From NCBI GenBank assembly GCA_937773465.1, contig CALJVK010000008.1, positions 21,100 to 85,099 of the forward strand: a DNA stretch of 64,000 nt. The letters are read 5' to 3'. The notes under the pieces are model-generated. The model saw nothing but the letters and a program-made list of their open reading frames with translations, was not told where the DNA came from and did no database searches. The stretch comes from an uncultured Flavobacteriaceae bacterium (lineage in GTDB: Bacteria; Bacteroidota; Bacteroidia; Flavobacteriales; Flavobacteriaceae). This document shows positions 34,796-43,633 of the stretch, piece after piece. Position 1 is the stretch's first letter; each line of letters starts with the position of its first letter. The translations under genes and the position numbers were made by a program.

Positions 34796-35875
34796 ATGCT
34801 AGATAAGTTAAATATTGTTCAACAAAGATTTAATGAAGTATCAGATTTAATAATTCAACCTGATATTATCACTGATCAAAAAAGATATATTAAGCTTAAC
34901 AAAGAATATAAGGAACTAGGTTTAATTATCGAAAAGAAAGTTATTTACGAAAGATTGATTTCTAATAAAAATGAAGCTGAGGAAATTTCAAGAAATGAAA
35001 GTGATAAGGAGATGTTAGAAATGGCTAATGATGAATTAAAAGATTTAAAAGAAAAAATCAATATTATTGAGGAGGATATTAAATTCTTGTTAATACCTAA
35101 AGATCCAGATGATTCAAAAAATGTTGTAATTGAACTTAGAGCAGGTACAGGCGGTGATGAAGCTAGTATTTTTGCTGGAGATTTGTTTAGAATGTATACT
35201 AAGTATTGTGAAGGTAGAAAATGGAATGTTAGTTTAGTTGATACAAGTCCTGGAACCTCTGGTGGTTATAAAGAAATAATTTTCGAAGTTTCTGGAAATG
35301 ACGATGTATATGGTCTTTTAAAATTTGAGTCTGGGGTTCATAGGGTTCAAAGAGTTCCCCAAACTGAAACCCAAGGAAGAGTCCATACTTCAGCCGCTAC
35401 AGTTATGGTATTACCTGAAGCAGAAGAATTTGATGTTCAAATAAACATGAACGATGTAAGAGTAGATTATTTTTGTTCTTCTGGACCAGGAGGGCAATCT
35501 GTAAATACAACTTATTCAGCAGTAAGACTTACACATACTCCAACAGGAATAGTTGCTCAATGCCAAGATCAAAAATCACAACATAAAAATAAAGATAAAG
35601 CTCTTAAAGTTTTAAGATCTAGATTATACGAGTTAGAACTTAGTAAAAAACTAGAAGCAGATTCTTTAAAAAGAAATTCCATGGTTTCATCAGGAGATCG
35701 TTCAGCAAAAATCAGAACCTATAATTATCCTCAAGGTAGAGTTACAGACCATAGAATAGGATTGACCTTATATGATTTACAAAATATAGTTAACGGTGAT
35801 ATACAAAAAATAATTGATGAGTTGAAAATAGTTCAGAATTCCGAATTACTGAAAAATTCTGAAGAAGTCTTTTAA
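34796..35875 (+). CDS. prfA: Peptide chain release factor 1
   Basis: 359 residues. The stop-codon recognition motif is [15 protein letters not shown] (a PxT motif with Gln in the middle), and the catalytic loop is [20 protein letters not shown] with the GGQ. The N-terminal coiled region ([20 protein letters not shown]) and C-terminal [13 protein letters not shown] are standard. It ends translation at UAA and UAG, and Gln of GGQ is normally methylated by PrmC. A possible TAnnTTTG box (TAAATTTG, 34767-34774) precedes it. Confidence 0.96.
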   Translation: MLDKLNIVQQRFNEVSDLIIQPDIITDQKRYIKLNKEYKELGLIIEKKVIYERLISNKNEAEEISRNESDKEMLEMANDELKDLKEKINIIEEDIKFLLIPKDPDDSKNVVIELRAGTGGDEASIFAGDLFRMYTKYCEGRKWNVSLVDTSPGTSGGYKEIIFEVSGNDDVYGLLKFESGVHRVQRVPQTETQGRVHTSAATVMVLPEAEEFDVQINMNDVRVDYFCSSGPGGQSVNTTYSAVRLTHTPTGIVAQCQDQKSQHKNKDKALKVLRSRLYELELSKKLEADSLKRNSMVSSGDRSAKIRTYNYPQGRVTDHRIGLTLYDLQNIVNGDIQKIIDELKIVQNSELLKNSEEVF

Positions 35876-35880
35876 ATATT

Positions 35881-36702
35881 ATGAAAGTCAAACACTTAAC
35901 AGATCAAATAATTTCTAAAAAATCATTTCTATGCTTAGGATTAGATAGTGATGTTAATAAAATACCCTCACATCTTCTAAATGAATCTGATCCTGTTTTT
36001 GAATTTAACAAATTACTTATTGATTCGCTTAACAATTTAATTGTTGCTATTAAGATAAATACTGCTTTTTACGAATCAGATGGTTCTAAGGGTTGGAAAA
36101 CTTTAGAGAAAACTATTGATTATATAAATATCAACTATCCAAACCTTTTCACAATTGCTGATGCAAAAAGAGGTGATATTGGAAATACATCTGATAAATA
36201 TGCCAAAGCTTTTTTTAAGCATATGGATTTTGATTCAATAACTGTCTCTCCCTACATGGGAAACGACTCTATTGAACCTTTTTTAGAATATAAGAATAAG
36301 CATACAATTTTATTAGGGCTCACTTCCAATAATGGAGCAAATGATTTTCAGATTTCTAATGATGGAAATGACTTATTTAAAAAAGTATTATTAAAATCAA
36401 AAAATTGGAAAAACTCTAATAATCTTATGTACGTGATTGGAGCCACTAAATCTTCTTTTTTAAAAGAAGTTAGAACAATTGTACCTGACAGTTTTTTATT
36501 AATTCCAGGTGTAGGGGCACAAGGAGGTGATTTAGAAGAAACTTTTAAAAACGGAGTTAATAAAAACATAGGTATTCTTGTTAATTCATCAAGGTCGATT
36601 ATATATGCAGGTAATGATAAAAATTTTATTAAAAAATCATACATTGAAGCCAAAAGACTTCAAGCAGAAATGAATATTTTATTAGATAATATTAATGATT
36701 AA
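35881..36702 (+). CDS. pyrF: Orotidine 5'-phosphate decarboxylase (type 2)
   Basis: 273 residues, the longer type 2 form. FLCLGLDSDVNKIPSHL opens the barrel, TIADAKRGDIGNTSDKYAKA carries the catalytic Lys-Asp cluster, and SFLLIPGVGAQGGDLEE is the phosphate-binding end. It decarboxylates OMP to UMP, the last step of de novo pyrimidine synthesis. It lies 5 bp after prfA and overlaps the following hydrolase gene by 8 bp. Confidence 0.95.
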   Translation: MKVKHLTDQIISKKSFLCLGLDSDVNKIPSHLLNESDPVFEFNKLLIDSLNNLIVAIKINTAFYESDGSKGWKTLEKTIDYININYPNLFTIADAKRGDIGNTSDKYAKAFFKHMDFDSITVSPYMGNDSIEPFLEYKNKHTILLGLTSNNGANDFQISNDGNDLFKKVLLKSKNWKNSNNLMYVIGATKSSFLKEVRTIVPDSFLLIPGVGAQGGDLEETFKNGVNKNIGILVNSSRSIIYAGNDKNFIKKSYIEAKRLQAEMNILLDNIND

Positions 36703-37477
36703 CTATTCTATTTATAAAAATCATAATTCTAAAGAATGGGTAACTTTTGTTCACGGGGCAGGAGGGAGCTCATCTATTTGGTTTAGACAGATAAAGGAGT
36801 TTAAAAAACATTTTAATGTTATTCTTTTGGACTTAAGAGGGCATGGTAAATCAAAGTACCATTTAAAGAATGTTTTTGAAAAAAAGTATACTTTCAAATC
36901 AATATCAAATGATATTATTGAAGTTTTAAATAAAGAAAAAATTTCAAGTTCTCATTTTGTTGGAATTTCATTAGGCACTATTTTAATAAGACAATTAGCG
37001 GAGTTTTATCCCAAAATGGTAAAGAGTATGATAATGGCTGGAGCTATAATGAAGCTTAATTTTCGTTCGAGATTTCTTATAAAGTTAGGTTCTTTTTTTA
37101 AGTCAGTTGTTCCTTATATATGGATATATAAGCTTTTTGCTTTTGTAATTATGCCATATAAAAACCACAAGAAATCAAGATTGCTATTTATTAATGAAGC
37201 TAAAAAATTATATCAAAAAGAATTTATGAGATGGTATAAATTAACAGCTGAACTTAATCCTCTTTTAAAACTATTTAGACAAGTTGAGCTCAAAATTCCC
37301 ACATTATATTTAATGGGGGCTCAGGATTATATGTTTTTAAAATCAATTCAATTAATTACTAAAAAACAAAAATTTTCTAAACTAATAGTAGTTCCTAATT
37401 GTGGTCACGTTGTAAATGTTGATAAACCTAATTTTTTTAATAGCTCTAGTATTTCTTTTTTAAAAACTATTGAATAG
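36695..37477 (+). CDS. Alpha/beta hydrolase
   Basis: 260 residues. The oxyanion segment is WVTFVHGAGGSSSIW, strand LLDLRGHGKS follows, and the nucleophile elbow is VGISLGTI (Ser in GISLG). The acid is likely in LYLMGAQDYMF and the His in VPNCGHVVNVDKP. There is no signal peptide, so it is cytoplasmic. The gene overlaps pyrF by 8 bp, so it is co-translated with it, but no pyrimidine role is evident. The substrate is unknown. Confidence 0.82.
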   Translation: MINYSIYKNHNSKEWVTFVHGAGGSSSIWFRQIKEFKKHFNVILLDLRGHGKSKYHLKNVFEKKYTFKSISNDIIEVLNKEKISSSHFVGISLGTILIRQLAEFYPKMVKSMIMAGAIMKLNFRSRFLIKLGSFFKSVVPYIWIYKLFAFVIMPYKNHKKSRLLFINEAKKLYQKEFMRWYKLTAELNPLLKLFRQVELKIPTLYLMGAQDYMFLKSIQLITKKQKFSKLIVVPNCGHVVNVDKPNFFNSSSISFLKTIE

Positions 37478-37480
37478 TTG

Positions 37481-39046
37481 TTATTCAACTCCTGGTTGTT
37501 TTAATTTGAAACCTGTTTTTTCTTTTGATTTTTTCACCATTTCTTTAACTTTGCTTAGTAGTAATTTCGAATTATATATAATTCCATCTTTTATGGTATA
37601 TTTTACTCCTCCAACTCTAACAACCTTATTATCATCATTTAATTTAATTGCACCTGTTCCATAAAGAACTTTTAAGTTTTCTAAGGGGTTTTCCTCAATC
37701 ACAACAATATCCGCTAATTTTCCAACTTCAATAGACCCAATTAGATTTTGAGCTCCAAGAGCTTCAGCTCCATTTAAGGTTGCAGAACGTATTATTTCAA
37801 TTGGATGAAATCCGGCTTCTCTTAACAGCTCCAATTCTCTTATATATGCAAATCCATAAAGTTGGTAAATGAATCCTGAATCTGATCCTGTAGTAACTCT
37901 TCCTCCACGATTTTTAAATTCATTAATAAAAGTCATCCATAATTTATAGTTATTCTTCCATTGTACTTCTTGTTCAGTTCCCCAATAATGCCAATATGAA
38001 CCATGAGATACTTTGCTTGGTTCATAAAATTTCCATAAAGATGGAAGGGTATAATCCTCATGCCATTCTGCACGTCTAGCTTTGTGCAAATCCCTACTAG
38101 CTTCGTAAATATTAAATGTAGGATCTAATGTGAAATCAAGTTTTATTAGTTCGTTCATAACATTATTCCAATGTTCACTGTAAGGCTTAGCTGACTGTTG
38201 CCATAGTTTACCTGCTTCTTCAAATCTATGTTGTTCATTTTGATAATTATAGTTAGAAGGATAGTTTTGCACAGTTTTATTATTAAATAAAGCTTCTGGG
38301 AGTCCATACCAATGTTCCATTGTTGTTAAACCAGCTCTTGCTGAATTTAAAACATTCCATCTAGCAACACTCATTTGAGCGTGATGAAAAGCTGATCTTA
38401 AACCAAGTTTTTTATTTTCGGAAATTGCTGCTTTTAAAATTTCAGGGCTAGATCCAAAAAATTTAATACCATCTGCACCTTTTTTCGCATTATCTCTAAC
38501 CCATTTAATAGCATCTTCAGGTGAGTTAATTTCTGACCCACTGCCAAATCCTGTATAGGTATAGATTCTTGGTGCTATAATTGAATTATTTTCACTTTTC
38601 CTTTTTAAATCCAAGCTAAAGTCAAGTCCTCTTCCACTAGGTTCTCTAATTGTTGTAATTCCGTGAGCCATCCAAAGATTAAAAACATATTCTGGATTTG
38701 CTCCTTGAGAAGTTCCTCCAATATGTCCATGCATATCAATAAATCCTGGAAGAACATACATTCCGTTTAAGTTTAATTCGACTCCATTGTCTTGAAGTTT
38801 TGGACCATTTCTTCTTTTAGAAACCCCTGGATAGCCAACTACTTCAATTTGGGTTATAATATTTTTTTTAATTTCTATGTCCACAGGGCCAATGGGTGGT
38901 GCTCCGTTGCCATTAATTAGGGTAACTCCCCTTAAAACAAGTTGTTCATAAGGACCTTGACTTATTTCTTCTTGACCATATGTATAAAAAAACTGCAATG
39001 CTATTAAGAAACAACATTGCAGTTTATTAAGTAATTTTATTTTCAT
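37481..39046 (-). CDS. Exported metal-dependent amidohydrolase (imidazolonepropionase-like)
   Basis: 521 residues. A signal peptide (CCFLIALQFFYTYGQ) makes it periplasmic. The metal-binding HxH is in FIDMHGHIGGT, with further His in SAFHHAQMS and TTMEHWYG and the final Asp in TTGSDSGFIYQ. The beta-sandwich closes the chain (GSIEVGKLADIVVIEENPLE). Related proteins are dipeptidases, prolidases or cyclic-amide hydrolases of this superfamily. The frame is intact and it is convergent with the hydrolase gene (3-bp gap). Confidence 0.85.
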   Translation of the reverse strand: MKIKLLNKLQCCFLIALQFFYTYGQEEISQGPYEQLVLRGVTLINGNGAPPIGPVDIEIKKNIITQIEVVGYPGVSKRRNGPKLQDNGVELNLNGMYVLPGFIDMHGHIGGTSQGANPEYVFNLWMAHGITTIREPSGRGLDFSLDLKRKSENNSIIAPRIYTYTGFGSGSEINSPEDAIKWVRDNAKKGADGIKFFGSSPEILKAAISENKKLGLRSAFHHAQMSVARWNVLNSARAGLTTMEHWYGLPEALFNNKTVQNYPSNYNYQNEQHRFEEAGKLWQQSAKPYSEHWNNVMNELIKLDFTLDPTFNIYEASRDLHKARRAEWHEDYTLPSLWKFYEPSKVSHGSYWHYWGTEQEVQWKNNYKLWMTFINEFKNRGGRVTTGSDSGFIYQLYGFAYIRELELLREAGFHPIEIIRSATLNGAEALGAQNLIGSIEVGKLADIVVIEENPLENLKVLYGTGAIKLNDDNKVVRVGGVKYTIKDGIIYNSKLLLSKVKEMVKKSKEKTGFKLKQPGVE

Positions 39047-39080
39047 GATGCTAATTTTTCATGAAAATAGTTATAAATAA

Positions 39081-40319
39081 TTAGTTTATCGAAAAATCAC
39101 CGTATGCTCTTGTTCCGTGCTCAGCGATATCTAATCCATCTTCTTCTTCTTTTTCATCAACTCTAAGACCTATTATTGATTTTGTTAAAAGAGTTATGAT
39201 TGTTGCTCCGATTATACAAAAAAGTCCTGTAATTCCAACACAAGCTAACTGAATCATAAATTGATTAAATCCAGCTAATTCTCCAAATATACCTACAGCT
39301 AATGTTCCCCAGATTCCACAAAATAAGTGAACAGGAATAGCTCCAACAGGATCATCAAGTTTACATTTATCTAGAAATGCAACTGAGAATACAACAATTC
39401 CTCCAGCTATAAGACCAATTAATATTGCTGAACCAGGTAGCATTTGATCGGCTCCAGCTGTTATTCCTACAAGCCCACCTAAAACACCATTCATAAACAT
39501 TGTTAAGTCTAAATTTTTATATAAAATTCCAGAAATTACTGCGGCACCAATACCACCTGCAGCAGCAGCAAGACAGGTTGTAACAAGTGTTAGTGAAGTA
39601 AGTGCTGGATCAGCTGATAAAACAGAACCTCCATTAAAACCAAACCATCCTAACCATAATATAAGAACTCCAGCTGCGGATAATGGTAAATTAGATCCAG
39701 GTATAGCAAGTGGTTTGCCATCATTATCAAATTTACCTTTTCTAGCACCTAAAAAATATATTACAACTAAGGCTCCCCAACCACCAACTGAATGAACTAA
39801 AGTTGACCCTGCAAAATCATAGAAACCTAATTCTTCAGTGAATGTGCTAAAAAATCCTCCTCCCCATTGCCATGAACCAACAACTGGGTAAATAAATGAT
39901 ACGTATAAGAAAGCAATAAGCATAAAAGAACCGATTTTAATTCTTTCAGCAACCGATCCTGAAATTATAGTAGCTGCTGTTGCTGCAAACATTCCTTGGA
40001 AAAGAAAGTCAGTCCAATAAGTATAACCTCCGCTGGCATATGTTAATTGATCATAGTCTATTCCAGGATCTAATCCAAAACCTGCAAACCCTAAGACTCC
40101 ATCAATTATTCCAAAGTCACCTGGATACATTAGGTTAAAGCCAAATCCACAATAAACTAATAGTCCCATTGTGATTACAAAGAAATTTTTAAATAATATA
40201 TTAATTGTATTTTTTTGTCTTGTAAGACCAATTTCGAGAAATGAAAATCCAAGATGCATAAAAAATACTAATGCTGTACAGATCATCATCCATACGTTGT
40301 TTGATGTTAATAATTCCAT
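39081..40319 (-). CDS. amt: Ammonium transporter (Amt)
   Basis: 412 residues with about 11 membrane helices. The first reads WMMICTALVFFMHLGFSFLE. Pore and twin-His regions are visible in GSTLVHSVGGWGALVVI and PVHLFCGIWGTLAVG. Phe and Trp gate residues are in LGWFGFNGGSVL. It carries ammonium or ammonia across the inner membrane. It follows the PII gene by 7 bp and the porin-like gene before it, so uptake, its regulator and an outer-membrane component are one operon. PII is expected to block the pore when nitrogen is plentiful. Confidence 0.95.
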   Translation of the reverse strand: MELLTSNNVWMMICTALVFFMHLGFSFLEIGLTRQKNTINILFKNFFVITMGLLVYCGFGFNLMYPGDFGIIDGVLGFAGFGLDPGIDYDQLTYASGGYTYWTDFLFQGMFAATAATIISGSVAERIKIGSFMLIAFLYVSFIYPVVGSWQWGGGFFSTFTEELGFYDFAGSTLVHSVGGWGALVVIYFLGARKGKFDNDGKPLAIPGSNLPLSAAGVLILWLGWFGFNGGSVLSADPALTSLTLVTTCLAAAAGGIGAAVISGILYKNLDLTMFMNGVLGGLVGITAGADQMLPGSAILIGLIAGGIVVFSVAFLDKCKLDDPVGAIPVHLFCGIWGTLAVGIFGELAGFNQFMIQLACVGITGLFCIIGATIITLLTKSIIGLRVDEKEEEDGLDIAEHGTRAYGDFSIN

Positions 40320-40326
40320 AATAATT

Positions 40327-40665
40327 TTAGTTTAATGATGTTTTACCAGTTTCTTTTGTTCTAATTCTGTATGCTTCTTCAGCAGGAAATACAAATATTT
40401 TACCATCTCCAACTTCTCCTGAGTAAGCAGATTCAAGTATTGCGTTAATTGTTCTTTCTGCAAATTCATCAGAAACAACAATAGATAGATATCTTCTTTG
40501 AATATCAGCTGTACTATAAGTTACTCCTCTATATACATGTCCCTCTTTTTCATTTCCAACTCCTGTTACATCCCAATAAGTGAAGAAATTAACTTCTACA
40601 TTATGTAAGGCTTCTTTGACTTTCGAAAATTTTGATTTTCGAATAATTGCTTCAATTTTTTTCAT
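40327..40665 (-). CDS. glnK: Nitrogen regulatory PII protein (GlnK-type)
   Basis: 112 residues, the PII length. It opens MKKIEAIIRKSKFSKVKEAL. The T-loop region is GVGNEKEGHVYRGVTYSTAD, which differs from the enteric loop: the usual uridylylation Tyr context is rewritten. The C-terminus has GEVGDGKIFVFPAEEAYRIR, the usual B-loop and nucleotide-binding segment. It senses ATP/ADP and 2-oxoglutarate and controls the Amt encoded 7 bp downstream. The altered T-loop suggests control without classical uridylylation. That is an inference from sequence. Confidence 0.93.
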   Translation of the reverse strand: MKKIEAIIRKSKFSKVKEALHNVEVNFFTYWDVTGVGNEKEGHVYRGVTYSTADIQRRYLSIVVSDEFAERTINAILESAYSGEVGDGKIFVFPAEEAYRIRTKETGKTSLN

Positions 40666-40686
40666 AATAATTTTTTTATAATATAA

Positions 40687-41349
40687 TTAAAAGCTCATTC
40701 CAAATACTAAGAATGCTGCTTCAGAGTCAGGGTTATAAACGAATGATCCAAACAATGGTAAAGTATAGTCTTCAGTTATTTTGATATCCTTAGAACCACC
40801 AAGTGAAATGTTACATAATCCGCTTCCACCATTTACATACCAAGCATCTCCTGAGTCGTCACCATATCCAATTGCAACATCAACTGGTCCAGCTGAAAAT
40901 GCAGCTTCAATATATAATGCTTCAACTTCGGTAAAGTATCCTACCATTAAATTTATTGGTCCAAGTTCTGCCGAACCAGAAATTTCTAAATAATCACCTT
41001 CAAATAGTCCTTCTCCCTCAGTATAAGCACCACCTTCTCCGGGAAATGAATAATTAGTTAATGTTAGTCCAAATTTCCCGAAAGAATAGCTTGCATATAA
41101 ATCAAGCTCGTTACCACCACCGTTCGCGGTTGTTGGAAAACTTCCCCACGCTCCTACTTCTAAATCCCCAGTACTTAATGATACCCAAGGCTGAATATGA
41201 GCTCCTGATCCAAATTGTGTACCTCTCCAAACATAAGAACTAACTACGTCTGCTCCTAAGTCTTGAGATTTTACTTCATTAAAAGAAAGCATTGTGATAG
41301 TTAAAATTAATAAAGATGATACAGATAAAAATTGTTTTTTTAAATTCAT
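40687..41349 (-). CDS. Outer-membrane porin-like protein linked to ammonium uptake (TorF-like)
   Basis: 220 residues. A signal peptide ends at about residue 28 (NEVKSQ). The mature protein is a small, aromatic beta-barrel opening DLGADVVSSYVWRGTQFGSG and ending AAFLVFGMSF with terminal Phe, as in the TorF family of putative porins. It is the first gene of the operon with PII and Amt, so it may let ammonium or small nitrogen compounds through the outer membrane. Two direct copies of TTTGTTATTA lie ahead of it (41361-41390). Confidence 0.8.
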   Translation of the reverse strand: MNLKKQFLSVSSLLILTITMLSFNEVKSQDLGADVVSSYVWRGTQFGSGAHIQPWVSLSTGDLEVGAWGSFPTTANGGGNELDLYASYSFGKFGLTLTNYSFPGEGGAYTEGEGLFEGDYLEISGSAELGPINLMVGYFTEVEALYIEAAFSAGPVDVAIGYGDDSGDAWYVNGGSGLCNISLGGSKDIKITEDYTLPLFGSFVYNPDSEAAFLVFGMSF

Positions 41350-41360
41350 GATAATGTTTT

Positions 41361-41390
41361 TTTGTTATTAAAATTGATTATTTGTTATTA
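41361..41390. promoter_or_regulatory. Direct repeat TTTGTTATTA upstream of the Amt operon
   Basis: Two exact 10-bp copies (41361-41370 and 41381-41390) are spaced exactly 20 bp apart, about two helical turns. They lie 12-41 bp upstream of the porin-like gene start. Such spacing suits two sites on one face of the helix, but the regulator is unknown and chance cannot be excluded in AT-rich DNA. Confidence 0.4.
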
Positions 41391-41553
41391 ATATTTCACC
41401 AAAACTAACATATTGTAATATTATTCTTATAAAAAAAGTTATAATAGCCTATATTTTTACAAATATGATATTTTAATGATTGTAAAATTCTAATAATGAT
41501 AATTGTGAGTAGTATATTTTATCAAATTGATCAATTTTTGAAATTGATAAAAC

Positions 41554-41919
41554 CTATTTTACTATTTGTATTCCAATAAAAATTGCAGTGAAGCCTGTTA
41601 TTATTGAAAATAAGGTGTAGAATAAAAATGTACTTATATCTCCAGATTTTAGTAATTCAACATTTTCATAAGCGAATGTTGAAAAAGTAGTTAGTCCACC
41701 ACAGAATCCAGTTGCAAGTAAAATTGTTTGTGGAGAGTTCATTTGGTTGTTTTTTATTGCCCAACCCATTATTAAGCCAACTAAAAGACATCCTCCGACA
41801 TTTGATATAAAAGTATTTAATGGAAATCTAGAATTACTTAAAATAGAAATATTAGAAATTAGATATCTAAACATGCTTCCTAATCCTCCTCCAATAAAGA
41901 CTAGTAGTAATTGCTTCAT
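41554..41919 (-). CDS. crcB: Fluoride exporter CrcB/Fluc
   Basis: 121 residues from the ATG at 41919. A longer open frame exists upstream, but this start overlaps the preceding stop by ATGA and yields the normal N-terminus KQLLLVFIGGGLGSMFRYL. Four membrane helices are visible, with FISNVGGCLLVG and the conserved GFCGGLTTFSTFAYEN, which lines the fluoride pore (TTFST). It exports F- as a dual-topology dimer. It is translationally coupled to a 62-residue two-helix protein. Confidence 0.92.
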   Translation of the reverse strand: MKQLLLVFIGGGLGSMFRYLISNISILSNSRFPLNTFISNVGGCLLVGLIMGWAIKNNQMNSPQTILLATGFCGGLTTFSTFAYENVELLKSGDISTFLFYTLFSIITGFTAIFIGIQIVK

Positions 41920-42104
41920 GATACACTTAGTTTTTTTAGAACAACTAATAATGAAACAAAAAATATAAACCCTATTATTACCCATCTAATTCCTGTATAG
42001 GAGCCTTTTAGTTTTTTTAAATCTTTTCTATAGCTAATTGTAACGATTACCAAAAAAGATATAAAAAATAAAATTGCAAAAACTAATTGACCCGTGCTGA
42101 ACAT
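41916..42104 (-). CDS. Small two-helix membrane protein upstream of crcB
   Basis: 62 residues. Two hydrophobic segments (residues about 6-24 and 40-57) flank a basic linker (YRKDLKKLKGSY). The stop codon overlaps the crcB start by four bases, so the two are made together. No family signature is known to me. It may assist CrcB or simply share its message. Confidence 0.68.
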   Translation of the reverse strand: MFSTGQLVFAILFFISFLVIVTISYRKDLKKLKGSYTGIRWVIIGFIFFVSLLVVLKKLSVS

Positions 42105-42143
42105 ATTTAACTATTTTTAAGTAAAAATAATACTAAATATAAT

Positions 42144-42527
42144 ATGAAACATCAATTAGAAGCAGTTAAAATCTTTCATGAGATATATAAGCTTAAATAC
42201 AAAGAATCTCCAACAACCGATATAGGTACTGATAAAATTAATTTAAGATTTAATTTAATGGCTGAAGAAAATGAAGAATATCTTGAAGCAGCTAAAAACA
42301 ATGATTTAATTGAAGTCGCAGATGCTTTGGGTGATATGTTATATATTTTATGTGGAACCATCATTGAACACGGAATGCAAGATAAAATAGAAGAAGTATT
42401 TGATGAAATACAAAAAAGTAATTTAAGTAAGCTAGGAGAAAATGGTAAACCAATATATAGAGAAGATGGAAAAGTTATGAAAGGACCGAATTATTTTAAA
42501 CCAGATATTTTAAAATTTTTTAATTAG
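42144..42527 (+). CDS. MazG-like / PRA-PH nucleotide pyrophosphohydrolase family protein
   Basis: 127 residues, all-alpha. The metal-binding Glu/Asp set is spread over LMAEENEEYLEAAKNND and EVADALGDMLYILCGT, the all-alpha NTP pyrophosphatase pattern. The ending contains YREDGKVMKGPNYFKPDI. It probably hydrolyses a (d)NTP to the monophosphate plus PPi. It overlaps the end of convergent ilvE by 4 bp. Confidence 0.82.
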   Translation: MKHQLEAVKIFHEIYKLKYKESPTTDIGTDKINLRFNLMAEENEEYLEAAKNNDLIEVADALGDMLYILCGTIIEHGMQDKIEEVFDEIQKSNLSKLGENGKPIYREDGKVMKGPNYFKPDILKFFN

Positions 42528-43567
42528 GCTTCTGTTCTCCATCCATAGGGATCTTCAGAAATATTATATTGAATATCATTAAGTTTATTCTTTAATAATA
42601 TACTCCATGGTTTTTCAATTCTTGGTAATTCGAATTTTTCGTTTTCGTATCCAAAACCAATAATTGGCAATACTACAACTGCAGTTCCACTACCAAATAT
42701 TTCTTTTAAACTATTGTTTTTTGCTGCTTCTATAATTTCATTAACCTTAATAGGTCTTACTTCAATATTTATTCCTTGGTCTTTCGCAATTTGAATTATA
42801 CTTTTTCTAGTAATTCCATCAAGAATACTGTCACTAGTTGGGGCTGTTATTAATTTATCTCCAATTCTAAAAAACAAATTCATAGTCCCTGCTTCTTCTA
42901 TATATTCATGATTTGATGAATCAGTCCAGATTATTTGTTGATATCCTTCGTTTCTGGCTAGAATTGTTGGGTAGAACTGTGCAGCATAATTACCAGCAGC
43001 TTTTGCGTAACCAACACCTCCTTTAGCCGCTCTACTAAATGATTTTTCAATTTTAACCCTAACATCTCCAGAATAATATGAATCAGCTGGAGCACATATA
43101 ATCATGAACTTATATTGGTTTGCTTCAGTGGCATTAATAGAGTCTTCGCTAGCAAAAATAAATGGTCTTATATATAATGAATTACCTAAACCAGGTTTGA
43201 TCCAAGCGTTATCAAGTTCTATTAATTTTTTTAAGCTTTCAAAGAATAATTCTTTTGGAAATTCAGGCATTGCTAGTCTAATCGATGATTTTAATATTCG
43301 CTCATAGTTGTCCAATGGTCTAAATAACCAATTTTTGTTTTTATTATCCTTAAAGGCTTTCATTCCTTCAAAACATGCCTGACCGTAGTGAAACACTCTT
43401 GCAGAGGGACTTATGCTGATTGGTTTGTAAGGACTTATTTGTGCGTTTACCCATTCTCCGTTAATGTAATCACAAGAAAACATATGATCTGTAAAAACAG
43501 AACCAAAATTTAAATCATCAAAATCTATTTGATCAATTTTAGAGATTTTAATTTTTTCAACTTTCAT
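42524..43567 (-). CDS. ilvE: Branched-chain amino acid aminotransferase
   Basis: 347 residues from ATG 43567. An upstream TTG in frame is possible but would add only three residues. A fold-type IV PLP enzyme: HYGQACFEGMKAF at the N-terminal side, YAKAAGNYAAQFYP with the PLP Lys, and EAGTMNLFF downstream. It performs the last step of Leu, Ile and Val synthesis and the first of their breakdown. It lies divergent from the epimerase gene. Confidence 0.93.
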   Translation of the reverse strand: MKVEKIKISKIDQIDFDDLNFGSVFTDHMFSCDYINGEWVNAQISPYKPISISPSARVFHYGQACFEGMKAFKDNKNKNWLFRPLDNYERILKSSIRLAMPEFPKELFFESLKKLIELDNAWIKPGLGNSLYIRPFIFASEDSINATEANQYKFMIICAPADSYYSGDVRVKIEKSFSRAAKGGVGYAKAAGNYAAQFYPTILARNEGYQQIIWTDSSNHEYIEEAGTMNLFFRIGDKLITAPTSDSILDGITRKSIIQIAKDQGINIEVRPIKVNEIIEAAKNNSLKEIFGSGTAVVVLPIIGFGYENEKFELPRIEKPWSILLKNKLNDIQYNISEDPYGWRTEA

Positions 43568-43633
43568 AAGAATCAATTGTATTTAGCAAAATTACAAATT
43601 AACTTTGATGAATTATTAATATTGATATTAAAA

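Noticed and set aside
41554..41985. The longer crcB start giving an extra 22 residues.
   Set aside because: The extra segment is not protein-like for this family and overlaps the upstream gene, whereas ATG 41919 gives the usual N-terminus.
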